Positions 26,216-34,623 of a stretch of DNA of 64,000 bases are shown in pieces. The DNA comes from an uncultured Bacteroidales bacterium. GTDB taxonomy: Bacteria; Bacteroidota; Bacteroidia; Bacteroidales; Bacteroidaceae. The stretch lies in contig CADAJV010000001.1 of NCBI GenBank assembly GCA_902788275.1, positions 1 to 64,000 of the forward strand. Reading direction: 5' to 3'. The position numbers and the translations under genes were made by a program. The notes beneath the pieces were generated by a model, which was given only the letters and a program-made list of their open reading frames with translations, did not search any database and was not told the DNA's origin. Each line of letters starts with the position of its first letter. Within the stretch, counting starts at the first letter, position 1.

Positions 26216-27184
26216 TCAGAAAATCGCGGAGGCGATTTTCTGCAGACTCTTGACGTTGCCCGTCATGTAGAAGTGGATGCTGGGCACCCCGGCGGCAATG
26301 AGCTCGCGGCACTGGCTGACACACCACTCAACGCCCAGCTGCTTGACCTGGCTGTCGTCCTTGCACCTAAGGGCCTCGTTCACCAGGTCCTCAGGCAGGT
26401 CGCAGTGAAACACCCGCGGCAGCACCGTCAGTTGCTTCATGCTCACCAGCGGCTTGATGCCGGGAATGATGGGCACCATCACGCCTTCCTGCCTCATGCG
26501 CTCCACAAAGCTGAAGTACTTGCGATTGTCAAAGAACATCTGTGTCACGCCGTACTCGGCACCCATCTCCACCTTCTTCTTAAACCACGCGCAGTCGGTG
26601 GACATGTTAGGAGCCTCCTCGTGCTTCTCGGGGTAGCAGGCCACGCCATAGCTGAACCGTGGCCCCGTCTCGCGAATCTCCGTGCCGTCGATAAAGCGGC
26701 CGTCGTTGTAATCGTTAATCTGCTGGATAAGCTCCGTGGTGTGGCTGTGGCCGTCGGGGCTGGGGTGAAACTCCTTGTCCTCCGGAGCCTTGTCGCCGCG
26801 CAGCAGCAGCAGATTGGTGATGCCCAGATACTGCAGGTCTATGAGCACATATTCCGTCTCCTCGCGGGTGAAGCCGCTGCACAGTATGTGCGGCACTATA
26901 GGCACGCCAAACTCCTGCTGCAGGGCGGCAGCCACGGCCACCGAGCCCGGTCTGCGCCTCAGGCGGCTGCGCTCCAGCAGGCCGTTGCCCAAATCTCTGG
27001 TCACCAGTTCGCTGCGGTGAGTGGTGATGTTGATATATTTCGGCCCGAACTCCATCAGACTCTGGATGTCATCCTGCAGCTTGCGGATGCCCGCGCCCTT
27101 CAGCGGCGGCAGCACCTCGAAGGAGAAGGCGGTGCCCTGGTCCTGGCTTATCAGTTCGGTTATGCGTAGATTTTCGTTGCTCAT
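26216..27184 (-). CDS. metF: 5,10-Methylenetetrahydrofolate reductase
   Basis: This encodes 322 residues from ATG 27184 (MSNENLRITELISQDQG). An ATG two codons upstream or one at 27208 is also possible; farther upstream the frame looks non-coding. The enzyme reduces methylene-THF to methyl-THF for methionine synthesis. FSFEVLPPLKG, YINITTHRSE, PHILCSGFTREE and FFDNRKYFSFVERMR are family motifs. It is the first gene of the leftward string. No SAM riboswitch is evident upstream. Confidence 0.92.
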   Translation of the reverse strand: MSNENLRITELISQDQGTAFSFEVLPPLKGAGIRKLQDDIQSLMEFGPKYINITTHRSELVTRDLGNGLLERSRLRRRPGSVAVAAALQQEFGVPIVPHILCSGFTREETEYVLIDLQYLGITNLLLLRGDKAPEDKEFHPSPDGHSHTTELIQQINDYNDGRFIDGTEIRETGPRFSYGVACYPEKHEEAPNMSTDCAWFKKKVEMGAEYGVTQMFFDNRKYFSFVERMRQEGVMVPIIPGIKPLVSMKQLTVLPRVFHCDLPEDLVNEALRCKDDSQVKQLGVEWCVSQCRELIAAGVPSIHFYMTGNVKSLQKIASAIF

Positions 27185-27373
27185 AGTCATACGGTATGGC
27201 AGTGCCATTTTTTTGGATTTGTTCGCATGCGGATGCGTATGCACACGTGCGCACAAAGTGCGAAATTACACAAAAAATGGGACATCGTCGCAATGAATGG
27301 TCATATAAATCGTTAAAGTGTGGCAAAAAAGATGCGATAGGGTATATTTTGAGTAAAAAATGGCAGATGGCTA

Positions 27374-27404
27374 TTGAATATTCGCTACTTATTCATTACT
27401 TTTG
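27374..27404 (+). promoter_or_regulatory. Bacteroidetes-type promoter
   Basis: TTG (27374-27376) and TACTTTTG (27397-27404) are 20 bases apart and lie 27 bases upstream of the secreted protein gene at 27432. Confidence 0.7.
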
Positions 27405-27431
27405 CAGACCAGTTTATAACCATACTTACAC

Positions 27432-27908
27432 ATGAACAAGAACGCAATACGCATGAGAGCCCTGGCCCTGGTGGCCGCGCTGCTGCTCACTACCGCCGGT
27501 GCATGGGCCCAATATACATCGTTCACCGTCAAGGAGACCTCCGGCACCTGGACGAGCTACGCCCTCGACAGGCTGAAGATTACCTTCTCCAACGACGAGA
27601 TGACGCTTTCCAACGCCCAGGAGACGGTGGTGTATCCCATCAGCGAGCTCGGCTCCATGCTCTTCACCGACCTGCCGTCGGCAGTGGAGCGCGCCGCCAC
27701 CCAGCGCACCGTGGTCTCGCTGCAGGGCGCCAGGGTGCAGCTCAACGTGCCGGCCGGCACTCTGGCCCGCGTCTATGACATGCAGGGCAAGCTGTGCGCC
27801 ACGGCACGCATAGGCCAGGAGGGAGTGCCCGTCTATATCGGCAATCTGCAGCAGGGCATCTTCATACTGCGCGCCGGCCAGGAGAGACACAAGATTCTGG
27901 TAAAGTAA
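27432..27908 (+). CDS. Small secreted protein with T9SS-type tail
   Basis: This encodes 158 residues. A signal peptide (about 1-26, ending AWAQ) is followed by a short module (TWTSYALDRLKITFSNDEMTL) seen in several secreted proteins here, then the tail (ARVYDMQGKLCATARI ... LQQGIFILRAGQERHKILVK), a type A T9SS sorting domain. It is little more than N-terminal module plus sorting tail; no enzymatic domain is visible. It could be a minimal surface protein or the fused ends of a larger ancestor. The carbohydrate-binding-like gene follows 48 bases later. Confidence 0.82.
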   Translation: MNKNAIRMRALALVAALLLTTAGAWAQYTSFTVKETSGTWTSYALDRLKITFSNDEMTLSNAQETVVYPISELGSMLFTDLPSAVERAATQRTVVSLQGARVQLNVPAGTLARVYDMQGKLCATARIGQEGVPVYIGNLQQGIFILRAGQERHKILVK

Positions 27909-27956
27909 ATCAGAATGGCAAATTGAAATCACGAATCAAAGATTGAGAACAAGTTG

Positions 27957-29288
27957 ATGAAAAAGATATTTTTCCTATTGCTGACCGCTTTAATGGTCAA
28001 TGGTCAATGGTCAATGGTCAATGGCCAGACCATGGCTATCCATACCGATGCGCTGACGCTGCTGGCCACCCCCGACGAGGTGGGTGAGATGATGTTCAGC
28101 GGCACCATGCTCAGCATCGGCGACACGGTGATTGACGTGACCACCATCGACAGCCTCAGCTACAGCGCTGAGGACTTCGACCCCTACACCGTCAAGGTCA
28201 GCTACAGCGGCACCCAGAGCCGCGTCAGCATGCCCCTGGCACTGGCCGACTCCGTGCAGGTGGAGCAGGACGGCGCATACGTCAACATTATCTCCGCCAA
28301 GCAGGGAGGCACTGAGCTGACCTACAGCCTGAGCGGCACGACAGCCGACGGCACCTTCCGCCAGGAGGGCTCCTACAAGTGCACCGTGCAGCTCAACGGC
28401 GTCAGCATCACCTCGCAGCGCGGAGCAGCCATGCACATCAAGAATGGCAAGCGCATCGACATAGAGGCAGTGGAGGGCACGGTCAACAATTTTGTGGACC
28501 ACGCCGACACCCTCCACGATGCCTGCGTCCACATCAAGGGCCACCCCGAGTTCTTCGGCTCCGGTACCATCAACATCACCGGCAACGGCAAGCATGCCTT
28601 CAAGAGCGGCGAGTACACCAAGCTAAAGAAGACTGCCGGCACTATCAACATCCTGGCAGCCCCCAACGACGGCATGCACGTCAATCAGTACTTCAAGATG
28701 AACGGCGGCAAGCTGACCATTGCCGACAAGGTTATGGGCGACGGCATACAGGCCGAGTGCAACAGCGACTCCACCAAGGAGTATAACGGCTATATGTTCA
28801 TCAACGGCGGCGCCATCGACATCACCATCAAGGGCGACAGCTGCGAGGGCCTCAAGTGCGACTCGCTGCTTTGCATCGGCGGCGGTACACAGAACGTGAC
28901 GTGCAGCGGTAAGTTCTCCAAGTGTATCAGCGCAGGCACCGACGTGGCTATCTACAATCTGCTCTCCAGTCCCGTGGTCACACTGGTCAACACCGGTACC
29001 TACGCCGTGGTGGGCGCTAAGAACAAGAAGAGCGTCTGCCTCAAGGCCGACGGCTCCTTCTATTTCCACACCGGTACAGTCAGCCTCACCGCCGACGAGG
29101 ACCTCAAGGGCAAGTCAGCCGCCATTGCCGGCGACTATGTCTATGTCAGGGACGCCGGAACCATCAAGGCCTCACCCGCCATGGACGTGGACGGCGCCCT
29201 CCGCTCGCGCCGCAGCGAGGCCGACATAATAGCCTTCGAGGCCACTAAGGGCCTAGTGCTTCCCACCGCCAGCACTGACGAAGAGTAA
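27957..29288 (+). CDS. Secreted DUF4353 carbohydrate-binding-like protein
   Basis: This encodes 443 residues from ATG 27957 (a TTG one codon earlier is possible). The signal peptide MKKIFFLLLTALMVNGQWSM is lengthened by a heptad DNA repeat that encodes MVNGQWSMVNGQ. The body (about 115-420) is a right-handed beta-helix-like DUF4353 domain: NGVSITSQRGAAMHIKNGKR, ITGNGKHAFKSGEY, NDGMHVNQYFKMNGG, CEGLKCDSLLCI. Such domains are found in surface proteins of gut Bacteroidetes, sometimes near CotH-type proteins. No sorting tail is seen. It is the second gene of a two-gene operon ending in a clear terminator. Confidence 0.83.
   Translation: MKKIFFLLLTALMVNGQWSMVNGQTMAIHTDALTLLATPDEVGEMMFSGTMLSIGDTVIDVTTIDSLSYSAEDFDPYTVKVSYSGTQSRVSMPLALADSVQVEQDGAYVNIISAKQGGTELTYSLSGTTADGTFRQEGSYKCTVQLNGVSITSQRGAAMHIKNGKRIDIEAVEGTVNNFVDHADTLHDACVHIKGHPEFFGSGTINITGNGKHAFKSGEYTKLKKTAGTINILAAPNDGMHVNQYFKMNGGKLTIADKVMGDGIQAECNSDSTKEYNGYMFINGGAIDITIKGDSCEGLKCDSLLCIGGGTQNVTCSGKFSKCISAGTDVAIYNLLSSPVVTLVNTGTYAVVGAKNKKSVCLKADGSFYFHTGTVSLTADEDLKGKSAAIAGDYVYVRDAGTIKASPAMDVDGALRSRRSEADIIAFEATKGLVLPTASTDEE
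27994..28021 (+). repeat. Heptad repeat in a signal peptide
   Basis: Four perfect TGGTCAA units lie inside the signal-peptide coding region of the DUF4353 protein. One unit more or less would shift the frame, making this a candidate on/off switch. Confidence 0.9.
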
Positions 29289-29313
29289 TATTTTCATACC
29301 AATACATGCCCAG

Positions 29314-29350
29314 CGAGCCGTCGGCCTATCAGCCGTCGGCTCGTTGTTTT
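29314..29350 (+). terminator. Rho-independent terminator
   Basis: The stem CGAGCCG/CGGCTCG (29314-29320 with 29337-29343) is followed by TTGTTTT, 25 bases after the DUF4353 gene stop. Confidence 0.85.
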
Positions 29351-29423
29351 CTGTCAGTCAGAATTGCTTTCCTTGCAAAGCATGCGCACAAGAGAAAAAC
29401 GGCCTCTGCCAGACTGAAACGTG

Positions 29424-29500
29424 GAGCGAAAATTACAGAACGCAGAGCAGAAATTACAGAACATGGAGCGAAAATTACAGAAAGCTGAGAAGAAATTATT
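29424..29500. repeat. Tandem repeat, 21-nt period
   Basis: Four units of GAGC.AAAATTACAGAA type start at 29424, 29445, 29466 and 29487, lying in non-coding sequence. The period of 21 lets one short frame stay open as a 7-residue repeat, but there is no other sign of a gene. Confidence 0.8.
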
Positions 29501-29546
29501 TTTCCCTGTAGAGCTGCGATTAAAACGCGTGCTCGCGTCAGAGTTT

Positions 29547-29695
29547 CCCCGAGAATAATTTGTGTTTCCCGCGAGAATAATTTAAAACTTCCGCGAGAGT
29601 AATTTAAAACTCCCGCGAGAGTTAAGCATTATTCTCGCGGGAGTTAAGGATTATTTCCGCGAGAGTTAAGGATTATTCCCGCGGGAGTGTTAAGT
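29547..29695. repeat. CGCGAGA/CGCGGGAG repeat array with inverted halves
   Basis: About six units of 22-23 nt, each with a CGCGAGA or CGCGGGAG core and an AT-rich arm. The left units read AATTTAAAAC and the right units GTTAAGGATTATT. Around 29609-29646 the arms form a perfect 13-bp inverted repeat (AACTCCCGCGAGA with TCTCGCGGGAGTT). There are no unique spacers, so it is not CRISPR. The surrounding 29351-29888 spacer holds no gene. Confidence 0.85.
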
Positions 29696-29888
29696 TTTCG
29701 ACGCGTTTTTTTTCTGGTTTCACGCGATTAGGTGGCGTCTCCACGCTTTTTCTTTACGCGCCGACGCGCTTTGTCCTTTCCCTGAGGCGCCGGCTAAAAA
29801 ACAGCCAAGTCCGGTTGGGCATGGCTGGGGTTGTATGGGCTGATATTACAGTTTCTGCGGCCTTTAACTTCTGTTAACGTTTAATTGG

Positions 29889-30056
29889 CTACCGGCTGTA
29901 GCGGTTGCGGCCGGCATCGAAGCGCAGGAAGATAAAGAGCAGCAGCGTGAAGCCCCAGAGTGAGCTGCCGCCGTAGCTGAAGAAGGTTAGCGGCAAGGCC
30001 TCCGCCGACAAGGCCCAAGCCGCAAGGAAAACCATCCGCAACGGCATAGTCATCAT
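29889..30056 (-). pseudogene. Second copy of the rodA 3' end (rodA')
   Basis: This 55-codon frame (starting MMTMPLRMVFLAAW) ends in FFSYGGSSLWGFTLLLFIFL then RFDAGRNRYSR, identical in protein to the last 29 residues of RodA (33154-34623). Over about 93 bases the two DNA copies differ at about six positions, mostly third codon positions. Upstream of FFSYGG the similarity stops. It is on the same strand as rodA, 3.2 kb further downstream, with the outer-membrane protein gene between the two copies. It is a partial duplication, not a functional flippase. Confidence 0.85.
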
Positions 30057-30105
30057 CGTTTAGAAATTAGGAATTAGAAATTAGTCCCCGCTAACCGCTA
30101 ACCGC

Positions 30106-33039
30106 TCAACGCTTCTTCGGCTTGATGTTGAGGCGGTAGATGGCGTGGAGCATCACGTAGCGGGGCAGCGAGTTGCGGTATGTCTCGGTGCGGCCCTGCG
30201 AGTTGAGCACCTGCGAGATGTTGCTCAGGTTGCCGAGGATGTCGAATCCGTCGAGGGCAAGGGTGAGGCCGAGCTTGGGTATGGTCTTGCTGATGCGTGC
30301 GTTCCACACGAGGTCGTTGGTGTTGGAGCCTGCGTTGGCGTAGCCTCGGTGGCAGTAAAGGGTGAGGTCGCTGACGAGCTGCATGTGCCAGGGTAGGGCG
30401 AGCTGGGAGGTGAGCCCGTAGTTGAAGTCCCAGAGGTTGACGGACGTGAAGTCGGCGCGTGAGGAGGCTGAGTGGCCGTAGCCTACGTAGCCGCGCACTC
30501 CCACTTTGCTTTCCTTGCCGAGCTTATAGCTGAGGGCGAGGTCTTCGGTGGTCCAGTAGGTCATGACGCTGCTGAGGGACGGTGCGGCGCCGGTGTCGGT
30601 GCCCACGAGATCCATGCCGTGCACGATGCGCGAGCCTGTCTTGCTGTCGAGGCTGAATTTCTTGAGCCTGCCGAAGGCGCGATGGAAGTCGTAGCCGAGC
30701 TGCAGGGTGTAGTTGCCGTTGACGTTGCCGGGGGTGTAGGTGCGTATGCCGCTGGCGCGGTCATAGACGTAGCCCATGGCGACGGCGTTGTGGGAGATGT
30801 TGTAGGTTAGGGAGAGGCCGTGGTGCAGTTCTTTCTGTTCGTTATCTATCATGAGGTGGAACACTGCGTTGTGGGTGGTGGTGTTGCGCAGGTGCGGGTT
30901 GCCGTAATAGATATTGAGGGGGTCTTCGTCGTTGAGTATGTTGAGTGCGTATATCATCGACGGTGGTGTGTGGGTGAGTGTGTAGGAGATGTAGAAGCCG
31001 TGCGTCATATTGGCCCAGTTGCGCCCTATCCTGAAGCTGGGATTGAAGAAGGTGTTGTTGCGCTTGGTGAGTCCGCTGTAGGCTGCGCGTGTGTAGTCGA
31101 GGCGGTCGTGGGCGAAGGTGACGGGCAGCGTGAGTATGGCGAAGGTCATGTGGCTGCCTTTGATATTGCCTGCGGTGTCGCTCTGCACCTGCGACAGATT
31201 TCTGTAGACGAGTTGGAGTTCGGGGGTATGCTCCACGGTGCGCTCTATCTGTAGGTAGCTGTTTTGGCGGTCGATGGCTTCGGCGTATTCTTGCTCGGAG
31301 GGGAGCATGCCGATGGGGTGGGTGTCGGGAGTGTCCCAGCCTGTGATGCGGTGGAGCAGGTATGTGTTGTAGTCGTTGCGGCGGCGGGTGTATTGATATT
31401 CGTAGGAGAGCTGGGCGCTGAGGTTGTTTATCTGGCGCTGTATCTGCACTTCATTGCTGAAGGTGAAGCTGCGGTCTGGCCTATTGTGGGTGTAGCGATA
31501 GTTGTAGGTGGACTGCAGAAGGTTGTTGTTGGGATAGTCTATCTGCTGGGGGCGCCAGCTGTCCTGTGCGTTGTCGGTGTAGCTTATCTCTTGGGCGACG
31601 GTGAGACCGTGGATTCCGTCGAGCTTGAAAAGGTTGATATTCTGAATATTAAGGTCGAGCTTGTGGCCATCGAGCATGGTGTTGTTGAGGTTGCGGTTGA
31701 TGACGGTGGCGAGCAGGTCGGGATTGCTGCCGCGATAGACGCTGTCAATGAGTGCCGAGGTGGCCTTGATGGCGGGGTTTTGGTTGAAGGCCATGGCGAT
31801 GTTCTGGCTCATTGAGTGAGTCTTGAGGTAGGTTAGCTTGGGCTCCAGTCGCCACACGATTGTCTGGCGTTTGTTCCACACCTCAAGCTCTTGCTCGGTG
31901 GTGAAGGAGAAGTCGCGTGCCTTCTTCAGGTCGAGTGAGCGGGAGAAGGTGTTGCCGTCGGCGAGGAATGTCTCGCCGGTCGTCTCGATGCGGTCGTCGG
32001 TGTCGATGTTGGAGAACTGTACGTTGCCGGAGTATTTGCTCTGCTCGTCCTTGCTCTTGAAGAGGAAGTCGAACCCCGCCGTCTTTGTAGCCATAAGGCC
32101 TGTGGGCATGGTCTCCGGTGTCCAGGTGGTGTTTTCGCCTGGTTTGCGGTTGTCGTTGAGGTTGTTGAGGTTGCCGTAGAGGGTGATGCGCGATTTGGTG
32201 CCGAAGCGCATGGCGAAGAGCCGGGCGAGGTAGCGGTCTTCGGTGCCGTAGCCTGCCTCGACATTGCCCATCCATCCTATCTGGTACTGCTTCTTGAGGC
32301 CCACGTCCATCACAAACTCTTTGTCGCCCATGTCGCGGCCGTTGAGCTGGGAGAGGAGCCCGGCTTTCTCGTAGGTCTTGACGGTCTTGACCATATAGGC
32401 GGGCAGGTTTTCGAGCATTATCTGTCGGTTGTTGTCGAAGAATTTCTCACCGTTGAGCAGCAGGCTCTCCACCTTGCGGCCATTGACAAATATCTCGCCC
32501 TGGTCGGTGAGCTCTGCGCCCGGCAGCTGACGGATGAGTGCGTCGAGCATGGAGCCCTCGGCGGTCTGGAAGGCGTCGGCGTCATAGACGAGGGTGTCGC
32601 CGCGGTGGTAGAACTTGACCTTGGTGGCCCGGATGGTGACACCGTCGATTTCGTGTACCTTGGGCGCTTTGTCGAGCGGGATGTCCTCAATGAATCGATA
32701 CTCGCCCACTTTCAGGGGCTTCTTGTCGAACTGCGCCTTGAGCGGCCATGACATCACCGTGTAGCCGTCGCGCTCGAGGATGATGGTGTAGTCGGTGGTG
32801 CCATCGACGGGAATGATAAAGAACCAGGCTCCGCCCTTTGAGCCTACACTGAAGTTGCTGTTGGTGGCGGTGACACTGATGATGCTGTCGCCCTTCATGA
32901 GCGACACTTGTGTGTTGATAAGGTTTTCGTGGGTGATGCGGTCGTGCGCAAAGCCGTAGATAAACGCTGTCTTGTCGGCCAGGGCGTGGGTGGTGGCAAG
33001 GAGTGCCGTGAATATAACAAGAGATTTGATTAGTTTCAT
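30106..33039 (-). CDS. Outer-membrane beta-barrel protein (TonB-receptor-like)
   Basis: This encodes 977 residues with a signal peptide (about 1-21), an N-terminal carboxypeptidase-regulatory-like beta domain (AFIYGFAHDRITHENLINTQ; about 25-110), a plug-like region (GSMLDALIRQLPGAELTDQG, VKTVKTYEKAG) and a long barrel rich in aromatic-alternating strands. It fits the outer-membrane beta-barrel family related to TonB receptors but without a clear TonB box. The substrate is unknown. The gene sits between intact rodA and a duplicated rodA 3' end, suggesting it arrived by insertion or duplication next to the cell-shape operon. Confidence 0.85.
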   Translation of the reverse strand: MKLIKSLVIFTALLATTHALADKTAFIYGFAHDRITHENLINTQVSLMKGDSIISVTATNSNFSVGSKGGAWFFIIPVDGTTDYTIILERDGYTVMSWPLKAQFDKKPLKVGEYRFIEDIPLDKAPKVHEIDGVTIRATKVKFYHRGDTLVYDADAFQTAEGSMLDALIRQLPGAELTDQGEIFVNGRKVESLLLNGEKFFDNNRQIMLENLPAYMVKTVKTYEKAGLLSQLNGRDMGDKEFVMDVGLKKQYQIGWMGNVEAGYGTEDRYLARLFAMRFGTKSRITLYGNLNNLNDNRKPGENTTWTPETMPTGLMATKTAGFDFLFKSKDEQSKYSGNVQFSNIDTDDRIETTGETFLADGNTFSRSLDLKKARDFSFTTEQELEVWNKRQTIVWRLEPKLTYLKTHSMSQNIAMAFNQNPAIKATSALIDSVYRGSNPDLLATVINRNLNNTMLDGHKLDLNIQNINLFKLDGIHGLTVAQEISYTDNAQDSWRPQQIDYPNNNLLQSTYNYRYTHNRPDRSFTFSNEVQIQRQINNLSAQLSYEYQYTRRRNDYNTYLLHRITGWDTPDTHPIGMLPSEQEYAEAIDRQNSYLQIERTVEHTPELQLVYRNLSQVQSDTAGNIKGSHMTFAILTLPVTFAHDRLDYTRAAYSGLTKRNNTFFNPSFRIGRNWANMTHGFYISYTLTHTPPSMIYALNILNDEDPLNIYYGNPHLRNTTTHNAVFHLMIDNEQKELHHGLSLTYNISHNAVAMGYVYDRASGIRTYTPGNVNGNYTLQLGYDFHRAFGRLKKFSLDSKTGSRIVHGMDLVGTDTGAAPSLSSVMTYWTTEDLALSYKLGKESKVGVRGYVGYGHSASSRADFTSVNLWDFNYGLTSQLALPWHMQLVSDLTLYCHRGYANAGSNTNDLVWNARISKTIPKLGLTLALDGFDILGNLSNISQVLNSQGRTETYRNSLPRYVMLHAIYRLNIKPKKR

Positions 33040-33153
33040 TGTGTGTGGTGTGTGTCTTGTTTCTTGCGTTGAACTTCGTGTTTTGTTTTCTCTCTAATTA
33101 TATTAGACACAGGTTAGCCTTATTTTATTACAAACATTCCCAAGTTTTTTTCG

Positions 33154-34623
33154 TCACCGGCTGTAGCGGTTGCGGCCTGCATCAAAGCGCAAGAAGATAA
33201 AGAGCAGCAGTGTGAAGCCCCAGAGTGAGCTGCCACCATAGCTGAAGAAGGGTAGGGGAATGCCGATGACGGGCATGATGCCCATCACCATACCAATATT
33301 AATAAAGACATGGAAAAGGAAGATGCTGATGACGCAGTAGCCGTAGATGCGCGCCATCTTGCTGGTCTGGCGCTCCGCCACGTGGATTAGCCGCAGTATG
33401 AGGGCCAGGAAGAGCAGCAGCACAAGGGTGCTGCCTACGAAGCCGTGCTCCTCGCCCACGGTGCAGAAGATGAAGTCGGTGTCTTGCTCAGGCACGTATT
33501 TGAGCTTGGTCTGGGTGCCGTTGAGGAAGCCTTTGCCCAGCAGACCGCCGGAGCCAATGGCTATCTCGCTCTGGTGTACGTTGTAGCCTGCGCCGCTGAG
33601 GTCCTCTTCCAGGCCGAGTAGCACCTTGACGCGCTGCTGCTGATGGGGGGCCAGCATATGGTTGAGGGCGTAGTTGGCAGTGAAGAATACGGCCAGGGAG
33701 CCGATAGTGAAGGCGGCAATGAGCAGCAGCTTGTTGGCGCGCTGGCGCAAACTGCGCACAATGAGGAACACCGCAGTGCCCACGCACAGGGCGGTGAGCA
33801 CCCACCACAGTTGCATCTGGGGGAAGATAATCTGTGCCACGTAGCCCAGGGCGATGGTGGCGAGGCCGTAGAGCAGTACGGGGCGGAAGCACGATTGTGT
33901 CTTGTCGTAGATCTTGAGCAGCAGCAGGGTGAATGCCCAGATGAGCACCAGCACCGAGAAGGTGCCAACGCTGGTGGCGGAGCCGGGCATGGTGATGACG
34001 CTGAACTTGAGGCCCACCACAAAATAGACCACAGCGGCAAAGGCCACGAAGAGGATGCTGCCGCTCATGCCCTCGCGGTAGAACACCAGGGCCAGCGAGA
34101 GATAGACCAGGGCTGAGCCTGTCTCCCTCTGCATGAAGATGAGCAGCACGGGCAGCAGCACCAGGGCTACGGCACCCAAGAAGTTCTTGCGGTTCTCCAG
34201 GCTGAAGTTGTAAGACCCCATATAGCGCGCCAAGGCGAGTGCTGTGGCGCACTTGGCAAACTCGGCGGGCTGCAGGTTGACGGCACCGAGCGATATCCAT
34301 GAGTAGGAGCCCTTGATGTTGGTGGCCACGAAAGGTGTGACTAGCAGTAGGAGCATGAACGCCACGTAGATGATGGGGGTCAGTGTGTCGAATATGCGGT
34401 CGTCGGTCAGCAGCAGCACCAGACCAAGCATGACGGAGCAGCCTATCCACACGAGCTGCTTGCCCGAGCGGGCGGCGAAATCCAGCAGGTCGGGAGTGTC
34501 GTAGCTGTAGCTGGCGCCTACCACGCTGAACCATCCCGCCGTGATGAGCAGCAGGTAGATGAGTATGGTCCACCAGTCGATGGAGCGGAATACCGATGTC
34601 GCGTTATCTTGTGCCGGTGCCAT
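33154..34623 (-). CDS. rodA: Peptidoglycan glycosyltransferase RodA
   Basis: This encodes 489 residues from ATG 34623 (MAPAQDNATSVFRSIDWWTI). The longer upstream frame is rejected since it lies inside mrdA. It is a SEDS-family glycan polymerase working with PBP2 in cell elongation. Multiple membrane helices are present, with GLLGKGFLNGTQTKLKYVPE and PEQDTDFIFCTVGEEHGFVG, the conserved SEDS loop, and the terminal PFFSYGGSS motif. An extended central part (about 230-330) is longer than in E. coli RodA, as usual in Bacteroidetes. It overlaps mrdA by 20 bases. Confidence 0.94.
   Translation of the reverse strand: MAPAQDNATSVFRSIDWWTILIYLLLITAGWFSVVGASYSYDTPDLLDFAARSGKQLVWIGCSVMLGLVLLLTDDRIFDTLTPIIYVAFMLLLLVTPFVATNIKGSYSWISLGAVNLQPAEFAKCATALALARYMGSYNFSLENRKNFLGAVALVLLPVLLIFMQRETGSALVYLSLALVFYREGMSGSILFVAFAAVVYFVVGLKFSVITMPGSATSVGTFSVLVLIWAFTLLLLKIYDKTQSCFRPVLLYGLATIALGYVAQIIFPQMQLWWVLTALCVGTAVFLIVRSLRQRANKLLLIAAFTIGSLAVFFTANYALNHMLAPHQQQRVKVLLGLEEDLSGAGYNVHQSEIAIGSGGLLGKGFLNGTQTKLKYVPEQDTDFIFCTVGEEHGFVGSTLVLLLFLALILRLIHVAERQTSKMARIYGYCVISIFLFHVFINIGMVMGIMPVIGIPLPFFSYGGSSLWGFTLLLFIFLRFDAGRNRYSR

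Noticed and set aside
29306..29488. 60-codon frame over the 21-nt repeat
   Set aside because: It stays open only because 21 is a multiple of three; it begins next to a terminator and has no homology I recognise.
29547..29695. CRISPR array
   Set aside because: Units are contiguous and change orientation midway; there are no unique spacers of constant length and no cas genes.
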